50,337 bases of DNA from assembly GCA_017935645.1 (NCBI GenBank), contig JAGBHF010000042.1, positions 1 to 50,337 on the forward strand. Direction: 5' to 3'. The notes under the pieces were generated by a model. It was not told the origin of the DNA. It was given only the letters and a program-made list of their open reading frames with translations, and did no database searches. This DNA comes from Bacteroidaceae bacterium (GTDB taxonomy: Bacteria > Bacteroidota > Bacteroidia > Bacteroidales > Barnesiellaceae_A). This document shows positions 19,447-26,172 of this stretch, piece by piece; the stretch's first letter is position 1, and each line of letters starts with the position of its first letter. The position numbers were made by a program, and so were the translations under genes.

Positions 19447-20742
19447 TTATATTGCGCCAATGGCGTCTTGGTCGCCGGCCAGGGCGATGTAGAGATTGTC
19501 GGGGTGTAGGTGTGTGCGAGCCACGCGCATGAGGTCGTCGGCCGTAGCGGTGCGGATAATTTCGTCCTCCATGTTGAAGTAGTCGAGAGGAGTGTCGGCA
19601 ATGATAGACGATACGAAATAATCGCTCATCGAGAAAGGGCTGTCCAAAGCCCTTGCACGTCGACCTTGCAGGTAGTTGCGGGCTGTTTCGAGTTCGTCAT
19701 GCGGAACGGGCGTATTGCATAGCTTGAGCATCTCGTTGCGCACCTCATCGATAAGAAGGTGGGTGTATTCGGTACCTGTCTCGGTAACAATGGTGAAGTA
19801 TGCCCCGTCGCGCATAGAGACGATGTGTGACGAAATGCCGTAGGTGTAACCTTTCTCTTCGCGAATGTTGGTCATGAGACGACTACCGAAGTATCCTCCG
19901 AGAACGAGGTTGAGCATGGTGAGTAGGGGGTAATCGGGGTGCTTAGTTCCTATAACGGGAAGTCCCATGCGCAAGCCAGACTGCAATGCAGCCGGTCGGT
20001 GTATGATAGATGTATGTACCTTCTCGGGCGCAATGGGGGCAACCACTGCGGGAGTGGTGACAGCGGGTGTGAGCGAGTCGAAGTGTCGATGCACAAGTTC
20101 CAAAACACTATCGGTGATGCGACCCGACAACAGAATGCGTATGCCGGTGTTGCGGTAATAGTTGTGATGATAAAGGCGGATGTCGTCGAGGGTAACAGCC
20201 TCTAAGTCCTGTGCCGATGTGGTGCGGGCATAGGGGTGCGAAGCTCCAAAAATGAGGCTGTTGAAAGCCTCTGCAGCGAGGAAACTAACCTTCTGACGAT
20301 TGATTTCGAGTTGTTGTATGCGTTGTTGCTTGAGTACATCGAAGGGTTTTTGAGGCAACGAAGGCTCGGTAATCATCTGTGCGATGATGGGTAAAACCTT
20401 GTCGAGATTGCGGTTGAGTGAAAATAGCGAAATGGCACTGTAGTGTTGTGTAGTGCCGGTCTGTATCCACGCACCGTAGTAGTCGAGGTGCTCGGCAATG
20501 GCCTCGGCATCCATGCCGGGGATACCTTTGCGGAGCATGGGGCCTGTCATGTCGGCAATGGCGGGCATCTTACCGGCATATCGACCACCGTCGAAAAGAA
20601 TATCAAAGCGACAAACCTCTTGATCGCCTTTGTCAATGATGTATAGCTCGATGCCGTTGTCGAGGCGTCGGATGCAGGGTTGGGGCATGGTGAGAGCACC
20701 AAAGGGCGTAACGGGAGGTTGCTGTGTGCGATCGAGTGTCAT
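19447..20742 (-). CDS. M16-family peptidase homologue lacking the zinc motif
   Basis: 431 residues, two M16 halves. Where active M16 peptidases have HxxEH the sequence reads DMTGP (residues 64-68), so the zinc ligands and catalytic glutamate are absent. The C-terminal half keeps the typical GSRLMTNIREEKGYTYGI stretch, whose Arg and Tyr bind substrate in non-catalytic partner subunits of two-subunit M16 enzymes. No signal peptide is seen at the start chosen (20742), which was placed by homology to the M16 N-terminus (IRRLDNGIELYI); a longer reading frame upstream overlaps the nfeD gene. It follows nfeD by 22 bases. No active M16 partner is encoded in the window. Confidence 0.85.
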   Translation of the reverse strand: MTLDRTQQPPVTPFGALTMPQPCIRRLDNGIELYIIDKGDQEVCRFDILFDGGRYAGKMPAIADMTGPMLRKGIPGMDAEAIAEHLDYYGAWIQTGTTQHYSAISLFSLNRNLDKVLPIIAQMITEPSLPQKPFDVLKQQRIQQLEINRQKVSFLAAEAFNSLIFGASHPYARTTSAQDLEAVTLDDIRLYHHNYYRNTGIRILLSGRITDSVLELVHRHFDSLTPAVTTPAVVAPIAPEKVHTSIIHRPAALQSGLRMGLPVIGTKHPDYPLLTMLNLVLGGYFGSRLMTNIREEKGYTYGISSHIVSMRDGAYFTIVTETGTEYTHLLIDEVRNEMLKLCNTPVPHDELETARNYLQGRRARALDSPFSMSDYFVSSIIADTPLDYFNMEDEIIRTATADDLMRVARTHLHPDNLYIALAGDQDAIGAI

Positions 20743-20764
20743 ATTATCGTGTTGCTTTACAATC

Positions 20765-22159
20765 TTATTGAATGTGTGATGTAACGTATAGTTGATTGTT
20801 CTCGTGGCGGTGGATGTGTACCGGTGTATTGGCTTCGATGTACTGTCCGTGAAGAGAAACAGCATCGTATATGTCGCCATTTACCTTAACCTTGCCCGAC
20901 GGAGCCATGCGTGTGATGGTAATGCCTTCTTGTCCTACGAGCGAGCTTGCAGCGGTGTCAACTCCTACATAACCGTCGCTGTTCTTCTGCTCGGCGTGCA
21001 GTGCAAAACGGTATAGCATACCCTTAGCACCGATGCGATGCGATAAGAAAATGAGCAGGAGCACGGCAATGACAAGACCTGCCAAGACGGTGAGTATGCT
21101 GCGCGAAACATCTAAGCCTGAAACAAATGTAAAGTCGAAAACAATGTTGTTGATAGCCGCCAGGATGAGAGCGCCCAATATGACAACTGCACCCGAAATG
21201 CCGGCAACACCAAAGCCCGGGATGACGAAGAATTCGATAATAAGCAGGATGATGCCGACAACAAATGCCAACAGCTCCCAGCTCTCGGCTGTACCGCTGA
21301 TGAAAAGCGGAAGGAAATAGAGGACTGCCGCAATCGCAGCAACGGCCGAGGGGAGGCCAATACCGGGAGTCTTCAACTCAAAGAAGATACCACCGATGAT
21401 GAGCGTAACCATGAGTGCCTGAAGGGCAGGATTGGTGAGGAAACCGGCTATCTTGTCGTACAGCGAGGGTGTGTATTGCTCGATGGAGTATTGTTCGATA
21501 GCGAGGTAGTCGGTAATCATCTGCTCGACACTCTCCACCACGCCTTCGCAGTAGCCGTTGTCAAGTGCCTCGTTGGCCGTAAAGGTAAGAATTTGTCCCG
21601 AGTCGGATAGTTGAGGAATAACAACCCGCTCGTCGACCATCGCCTCGGCAATAATGGGGTTGCGACGCCAAGCAATGATGGTGTCGCCCTGTTGGGTAAT
21701 CGTTGTGTCGGAGCCTTGAGCCTGAGCTGTGGCACGCATCGTAGCACGCATGTACGACTGATACTTGTCGGGCATGGCTTCGCCCGTTTCGTTTACTACG
21801 GTAGCCGCACCCATTCGGGCTCCACGCTGCATGTATATGCTGTCGCAAGCCAAGGCAATGAGCGCACCTGCCGAAGCTGCATTGTTCTCAATATAGGCAT
21901 ATACCGGAATGGACGCATTGAGGATGAGCGTGCGCATAGAGTCGGCGTGCAGTACCAATCCACCATAGGTGTTGAGGTGCAGGATAACGGCATCGGACTC
22001 GCTGTCGTAGGCCTGTTGCATACCGTCTTGCAGGTAACGCCAAGTGGTAGAGCCTATGTCTTGGTGAATGTCGATGCGATAGAGTTGTGTAGTATCGTTG
22101 GCAAGCAACGAGAGCGTGCACAGAAGGAGTGCTACAAGGGTGGTGTATAGTCTATTCAT
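20765..22159 (-). CDS. Long-form NfeD, membrane-bound ClpP-class serine protease
   Basis: 464 residues. Signal peptide (1-20), an N-terminal ClpP-like protease domain with S96 in NNAASAGALIALACD and K132 (PDKYQSY) as the Ser-Lys dyad, four or five transmembrane helices (about 245-385), and a C-terminal soluble OB-fold NfeD domain (about 405-464). Family members degrade membrane-associated proteins, often with a stomatin or flotillin partner. Here the downstream gene is an M16 homologue, while flotillin (floA) sits with a separate short NfeD 8 kb away. A -7 box on the minus strand at 22183-22190 fits a short leader. Confidence 0.88.
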   Translation of the reverse strand: MNRLYTTLVALLLCTLSLLANDTTQLYRIDIHQDIGSTTWRYLQDGMQQAYDSESDAVILHLNTYGGLVLHADSMRTLILNASIPVYAYIENNAASAGALIALACDSIYMQRGARMGAATVVNETGEAMPDKYQSYMRATMRATAQAQGSDTTITQQGDTIIAWRRNPIIAEAMVDERVVIPQLSDSGQILTFTANEALDNGYCEGVVESVEQMITDYLAIEQYSIEQYTPSLYDKIAGFLTNPALQALMVTLIIGGIFFELKTPGIGLPSAVAAIAAVLYFLPLFISGTAESWELLAFVVGIILLIIEFFVIPGFGVAGISGAVVILGALILAAINNIVFDFTFVSGLDVSRSILTVLAGLVIAVLLLIFLSHRIGAKGMLYRFALHAEQKNSDGYVGVDTAASSLVGQEGITITRMAPSGKVKVNGDIYDAVSLHGQYIEANTPVHIHRHENNQLYVTSHIQ

Positions 22160-22492
22160 TGTGTAGGAAATAAATATAGATACAAATATAGTGTATTTGG
22201 GGGATTTATGGTAGATGTTGGCCCATAATTATGAAAATGAATGTAGTTGAACAAAAATAGAGTTAATGAATGTGAAACGAAGCGTTGCTGAAGAACTTTT
22301 ATGTCAGGACTTTGTTTAATGTCTGTGTTGCTTGTGGCACAAAGTGCCACGAGTGTAAACATAGCTCTGAAACAAACTTTATGTTCTATACTATGTGTAG
22401 AAACTGCCGTTACGTCTTCTTAGAGTGAGTTCAGTTGCCCTGTGACACAAATCTGTTCCTCCGACAGTGTGTATCAATAAAAAAGAAACCGT
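22160..22492. other. Divergent intergenic region, nfeD / ECF sigma
   Basis: 333 bases without a gene. Minus-strand -7 box TATATTTG at 22183-22190 serves nfeD. On the sigma side a hairpin GTGGCAC-aaa-GTGCCAC occupies 22334-22350, about 140 bases ahead of the start codon. No standard promoter for the sigma gene was found, which would fit use of an alternative or self-recognised promoter. Confidence 0.5.
22183..22190 (-). promoter_or_regulatory. -7 box for nfeD
   Basis: TATATTTG on the minus strand, about 24 bases before the ATG; no clear -33 element. Confidence 0.4.
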
Positions 22493-22996
22493 ATGAACTC
22501 GCCTCAATTCCAAGAAAGGCTCCTCGACTTGCAGAGTAATCTGCTCAACTTTGCATATATGCTCACGTCCGACCGCGAAGAAGCGCATGACCTGTTGCAA
22601 GATACAACGCTGAAGGCTCTTGATAATGAAGATAAGTATATTGATAATGTCAACTTCAAAGGATGGGTGTTTACCATCATGCGCAATATCTTTATCAATA
22701 ACTATCATAGGGTGGTGCGCAACCAGACGATAGTAGACCAAACGGAGGATTTATATCACCTTAATCTGCCACAAGAGTCAGGGTTTGATACGCCCGATGG
22801 GTCGTATACGGTGAAGGAGATAATGAAGGCCATCAATAGCTTCTCGGATGAGTATCGCATACCCTTTTCGATGCATATCGAGGGGTTTAAGTATCATGAG
22901 ATAGCCGATAAGATGGACTTGCCGTTGGGAACGGTGAAGAGCCGGATATTCTTTGCCCGACAACGCTTGCAGATAATACTGAGAGATTATAAGTGA
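22493..22996 (+). CDS. ECF-type RNA polymerase sigma factor
   Basis: 167 residues. Region 2 (LLNFAYMLTSDREEAHDLLQDTTLKAL, about 16-42, here split by family consensus positions) and region 4 (EIADKMDLPLGTVKSRIFFARQRLQ) with the helix-turn-helix are both clear; the linker is short, as in ECF factors. It directs RNA polymerase to a small regulon. No anti-sigma gene follows, since the next gene is convergent with adjacent stop codons (22996/22997), so control must act through a distant partner, transcription or stability. Confidence 0.92.
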   Translation: MNSPQFQERLLDLQSNLLNFAYMLTSDREEAHDLLQDTTLKALDNEDKYIDNVNFKGWVFTIMRNIFINNYHRVVRNQTIVDQTEDLYHLNLPQESGFDTPDGSYTVKEIMKAINSFSDEYRIPFSMHIEGFKYHEIADKMDLPLGTVKSRIFFARQRLQIILRDYK

Positions 22997-23881
22997 TTAT
23001 CGACGCCCCATGATGCGACAGATGTAGCCCGCCTTGTAGACGTTGAGGAGGGTGAGTGACGGATGGCTGCTGTTGAGGTTGTGAAGCAATAGCGGCTCGA
23101 TAAGCGAAAAGAGTGCAGCGACGATACCGCTCATGTGATAGCGGTGCAACTTGTCGTACATACGCAACAACTTGACATGCGAGAGCAGAATGTCGTAATG
23201 TTCGCGCAAATTCTCGATACTGCGGCGGGTCTTGGATAGGAACTGCTCGTTGGTGTCGGGTACGTCGTGATATATGGGGTTGTCGATGTGCGTAATGGTG
23301 TAGCCCTTTTGTTGCAACTCCTTGCCAAAGAAGGTGTCTTCGTGCCCATAGCGAACAAACTGTTCGTTAAATCGTGTGTTCATAAAAGCCTTGCGCGAGA
23401 TGAAGAAATTGAGTGTGCGGAACTCGCCATAGGGCTGTTGCATGCGCTTGTCGACTGACTGCGACTCGACCTTGCTGCCATATTTGTAACGAAGTGTACA
23501 CTGAGGCGAGGGTGGTGTGGCGCGAAACATCAGTCCGCCACATACAACATCGGCTTTGTCGCGGTTGTTGATGTAACGAGTGATGAAATCGTCGCTGACC
23601 GGATAGACATCGGAGTCGAGAAACAGCAAATACTCATACCGAGCCTCGTCGGCAAGCAGGTTGCGGATGCGTGCAATGCCTACATTGTGAGGTAGCTGTA
23701 CCAGACGACAATCGGGCAACTCGTTGATGACGGTGTTGGCCATGCGCAGTTCGTGGCGGGGAGAGGCGTCGTCCATGACAATAACCTCGGCCGTAATGCC
23801 CGAGGCAGTAATCTGTCGTTGCAACTCACGAGCCAGCGCTGTACAGTCGAAGTTGTATGTGGGTATGAGTATCGATAACAT
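22997..23881 (-). CDS. Family 2 glycosyltransferase
   Basis: 294 residues. GT-A fold with SILIPTYN at the N-terminus (residues 3-10), DDAS near 38, the FLDSDVYP metal-binding DxD motif near residue 95, and YGHEDTFFGKEL in the acceptor part. It transfers a sugar from a nucleotide sugar, probably for a surface polysaccharide or glycan; donor and acceptor unknown. No export or polymerase genes are nearby. Start at 23881 because the conserved N-terminus begins there; the frame is open far upstream but without similarity. Its stop codon directly abuts that of the sigma factor on the other strand. Confidence 0.85.
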   Translation of the reverse strand: MLSILIPTYNFDCTALARELQRQITASGITAEVIVMDDASPRHELRMANTVINELPDCRLVQLPHNVGIARIRNLLADEARYEYLLFLDSDVYPVSDDFITRYINNRDKADVVCGGLMFRATPPSPQCTLRYKYGSKVESQSVDKRMQQPYGEFRTLNFFISRKAFMNTRFNEQFVRYGHEDTFFGKELQQKGYTITHIDNPIYHDVPDTNEQFLSKTRRSIENLREHYDILLSHVKLLRMYDKLHRYHMSGIVAALFSLIEPLLLHNLNSSHPSLTLLNVYKAGYICRIMGRR

Positions 23882-23994
23882 AACGATGCCAAAGTTACCA
23901 TTTCGGCGTGGTATGAGCCGTGTGTGAGTCGAAAAAAAAACGTTGTTAATAAAATTTTGTTTTGCGTGTACCGAATTTTGCACACCTGTTGTAA

Positions 23995-24002
23995 TATCTT
24001 TG
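23995..24002 (+). promoter_or_regulatory. -7 box for bcp-recA
   Basis: TATCTTTG followed by CA, 85 bases ahead of bcp; no clear -33 element. Confidence 0.45.
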
Positions 24003-24087
24003 CAGTGTGAGAGAAAAACAGTGCAGTGAATAGCCGTATTTTCTCGCAAATAAACATTATATTTGTATTTGATAAAAACGAACGAAT

Positions 24088-24537
24088 ATGAAAATAGGAG
24101 ATAAAGCCCCCGAAATATTGGGTATAGCTGCCAATGGCAATGAGATAAAACTCTCGGACTATGCCGGAAAGAAAGTAGTACTATACTTCTACCCGAAAGA
24201 TAATACCCCCGGATGTACAGCCGAGGCGTGCAGCCTTCGTGATGGATATGAGGAGTTGCGTGCAGCAGGATATGAAGTGATAGGTGTGAGCAAAGATAGT
24301 GCTGCATCGCATCGCAAATTTGCCGAGAAACACAACCTGCCCTTTACGCTGATAGCCGATACCGACTTGCAATTGAACGAAGCCTTCGGTGTGTGGCGTG
24401 AGAAAAAGATGTGTGGCAAGGTGAGCATGGGAACGGTGCGAACAACCTTTATTATAGACGAGAATGGCGTGGTAGCCGATATAATAGAGAAGGTGAAGAC
24501 AGCCGACCACAGCAATCAAATATTGAATAACAAATAA
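24088..24537 (+). CDS. bcp: Thioredoxin-dependent thiol peroxidase (Bcp/PrxQ)
   Basis: 149 residues, cytoplasmic. Peroxidatic C43 and resolving C48 lie in [11 protein letters not shown], typical of the PrxQ/Bcp group with five residues between the cysteines. Reduces hydrogen peroxide and organic hydroperoxides with thioredoxin. recA starts 13 bases after its stop, so the two likely share a transcript, linking peroxide detoxification with DNA repair. Confidence 0.95.
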   Translation: MKIGDKAPEILGIAANGNEIKLSDYAGKKVVLYFYPKDNTPGCTAEACSLRDGYEELRAAGYEVIGVSKDSAASHRKFAEKHNLPFTLIADTDLQLNEAFGVWREKKMCGKVSMGTVRTTFIIDENGVVADIIEKVKTADHSNQILNNK

Positions 24538-24550
24538 AAACGCTATAACA

Positions 24551-25588
24551 ATGAGTGAAGAGAACAAAACAGCACAAGGCCGCGTGCCGGTGTCGAGCGA
24601 GAAGTTGAAAGCCTTGCAGGCTGCAATGGATAAGATAGAGAAAAGTTATGGTCGTGGAGCTATCATGAAGATGGGCGATGACCAAATAGAAGAAATAGCA
24701 GTGATACCTACCGGCTCGATAGGATTGAACGCCGCATTGGGCGTGGGAGGTTATCCTCGCGGTCGAGTTATAGAGATATATGGCCCGGAGTCGTCGGGTA
24801 AGACAACATTGGCCATTCATGCCATAGCCGAAGCACAAAAGGCCGGTGGTATAGCCGCCATAATCGATGCCGAGCATGCCTTTGACCGCTTCTATGCCGA
24901 GAAGTTGGGTGTAGATGTAGAGAATCTGCTTATCTCGCAACCCGACAATGGAGAGCAAGCCCTTGAGATAGCCGACCAGCTCATCCGTTCGTCGGCGGTA
25001 GATATCGTTGTGATAGACTCGGTAGCCGCACTTACTCCCAAAGCAGAGATAGAGGGAGATATGGGTGACTCGAAGATGGGTTTGCAAGCACGCTTGATGT
25101 CGCAAGCCTTGCGTAAGCTCACAGCGACCATCAGCAAGACCAATACAACATGTATATTTATCAACCAATTGCGTGATAAATTGGGTGTTATGTTTGGTAA
25201 TCCCGAGACAACAACCGGTGGTAATGCGTTGAAGTTCTATGCCTCGGTGCGCATCGATATACGTCGTATCTCGCAAATAAAAGATGGCGATGAAGTGATA
25301 GGCAACCAAACCCGCGTGAAGGTAGTGAAGAATAAAGTAGCACCTCCATTCCGTCGTGCCGAGTTTGACATCATGTTTGGTGTAGGTATCTCGAAAGCCG
25401 GTGAGATAATAGACATGGGTGTAGATAAGGGCATAATCAAGAAGAGTGGCTCGTGGTTTAGCTACGGAGAGACCAAGTTGGGTCAGGGTCGCGACATGGC
25501 CAAGAAATGTATAGCCGATAATCCTGAGTTGGCCGAGGAGTTGGAAGCACTTATCATGGAAGCGCTAAATAAACCCGCCGAGGCGTAA
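24551..25588 (+). CDS. recA: Recombinase A
   Basis: 345 residues, normal length. Walker A GPESSGKT at 78-85, the [11 protein letters not shown]alker [23 protein letters not shown] (L2 region; DNA binding) and the C-terminal domain are all present. Catalyses strand exchange and SOS co-proteolysis. Translation is probably coupled with bcp upstream. A terminator follows at 25612. No LexA-type box was recognised upstream, but the consensus in this phylum is not well known to me. Confidence 0.98.
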   Translation: MSEENKTAQGRVPVSSEKLKALQAAMDKIEKSYGRGAIMKMGDDQIEEIAVIPTGSIGLNAALGVGGYPRGRVIEIYGPESSGKTTLAIHAIAEAQKAGGIAAIIDAEHAFDRFYAEKLGVDVENLLISQPDNGEQALEIADQLIRSSAVDIVVIDSVAALTPKAEIEGDMGDSKMGLQARLMSQALRKLTATISKTNTTCIFINQLRDKLGVMFGNPETTTGGNALKFYASVRIDIRRISQIKDGDEVIGNQTRVKVVKNKVAPPFRRAEFDIMFGVGISKAGEIIDMGVDKGIIKKSGSWFSYGETKLGQGRDMAKKCIADNPELAEELEALIMEALNKPAEA

Positions 25589-25611
25589 GTACTTGAATAT
25601 TTCACAAGCAG

Positions 25612-25649
25612 GGCGGTGTCGGAGCAATAGTGACCGATACCGCCTTTTT
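25612..25649 (+). terminator. recA terminator
   Basis: Arms GGCGGTGTCGG (25612-25622) and CCGATACCGCC (25634-25644) with one G-U pair, then five T. Confidence 0.9.
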
Positions 25650-25678
25650 AATACCCGTAAATAGTAGAAAAATAGATA

Positions 25679-25736
25679 TTGTAACAGGATTGTAACATGT
25701 GTGTTATGGATTTGTCATAACAAAGATGTAAACTTG
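25679..25736 (+). promoter_or_regulatory. Pho-box-like 11-base direct repeats with -7 box
   Basis: TTGTAACA (25679-25686), TTGTAACA (25690-25697), GTGTTATG (25701-25708) and TTGTCATA (25712-25719) start at exact 11-base steps. The spacing and the TGTMAYA core resemble the PhoB box of other bacteria (CTGTCATA-type repeats every 11 bases). TAAACTTG at 25729-25736 approximates the -7 box, and no -33 element is present, as expected for an activator-dependent promoter. Confidence 0.5.
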
Positions 25737-25785
25737 CATAGTTTAAAAAAGAAGTTCGAGTTTTAGATAAATAGTAACGAGGAGT

Positions 25786-25878
25786 ATGCGATATCGCCTT
25801 GTTGAGAAAGGCTCGAAAGAGAAGAAGTTAATTGATAGATATGGTTTTTATATAGATGCTAAGGTTCTTAAGCATTAA
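25786..25878 (+). CDS. Possible 30-residue small protein
   Basis: Starts with ATG 25786 preceded by GAGGAG at a normal ribosome-binding distance, ends TAA 25876-25878. The product is basic (MRYRLVEKGSKEKKLIDRY... ending DAKVLKH) with no hydrophobic segment. It lies between a candidate promoter and an intrinsic terminator. I do not recognise it; the transcript could equally be a non-coding RNA. Confidence 0.3.
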   Translation: MRYRLVEKGSKEKKLIDRYGFYIDAKVLKH

Positions 25879-25926
25879 GGAATGCAAATAAATGGTTAAG
25901 AATAAAGTTTGTAGAAATGCAGCAAA

Positions 25927-25962
25927 GGCTGTTGCTTGTGATGAGCAACAGCCTTTTTTTTT
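25927..25962 (+). terminator. Second terminator downstream of recA
   Basis: Perfect 10-base arms GGCTGTTGCT (25927-25936) and AGCAACAGCC (25944-25953) followed by nine T. recA already has its own terminator 280 bases earlier, so this one should end a separate transcript. Confidence 0.9.
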
Positions 25963-25981
25963 GTGAGGGGGGGTAGGGGCT

Positions 25982-26028
25982 GTTAGGGTCTTTAGGGTCT
26001 GTTAGGGTCTATTAGGGTCTGTTGGGGG
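25982..26028. repeat. Tandem GTTAGGGTCT array
   Basis: Units GTTAGGGTCT (25982-25991), TTAGGGTCT (25992-26000), GTTAGGGTCT (26001-26010), ATTAGGGTCT (26011-26020) and partial GTTGGGGG (26021-26028). Related degenerate units lie at 1406-1470. Confidence 0.8.
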
Positions 26029-26083
26029 AAAAGGCGAGACTGCCGAACTTTGTGGTTGGGCAGCCTCGTGGTGGAGTGGAGAA

Positions 26084-26172
26084 CTACAATCTTATGTGTT
26101 GATGTATTCTCAAACTACAATCTTGTGTGTTGATGTGTTTCTTATCGTACTACAACCTTGTGTGTTGATGTG
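26084..26172. repeat. Three copies of the 3' end of the T9SS gene
   Basis: A 23-base unit (CTACAATCTTGTGTGTTGAT + GTG) occurs at 26084-26106, 26115-26137 and 26150-26172 with 1-3 differences. The third copy is inside the coding end of the 26142 gene and encodes the THKVV part of its tail; the other two lie past the stop codon and would encode TSTHKIVV in the same strand. Confidence 0.75.

Larger units (their letters stand above)
25589..26141. other. 553-base gap downstream of recA
   Basis: Contains, in order: recA terminator (25612-25649), four 11-base phased direct repeats (25679-25719), a -7-like box (25729-25736), a 30-codon reading frame (25786-25878), a second strong terminator (25927-25962), TTAGGGTCT repeats (25982-26028) and two copies of the 3' end of the next gene (26084-26137). 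This is the most structured non-coding stretch in the window. Confidence 0.7.

Noticed and set aside
23882..24307. N-terminal extension of the glycosyltransferase up to 24307
   Set aside because: The extra 142 residues overlap the bcp promoter and 5' end, lack similarity, and the conserved SILIPTYN motif starts at the internal ATG.
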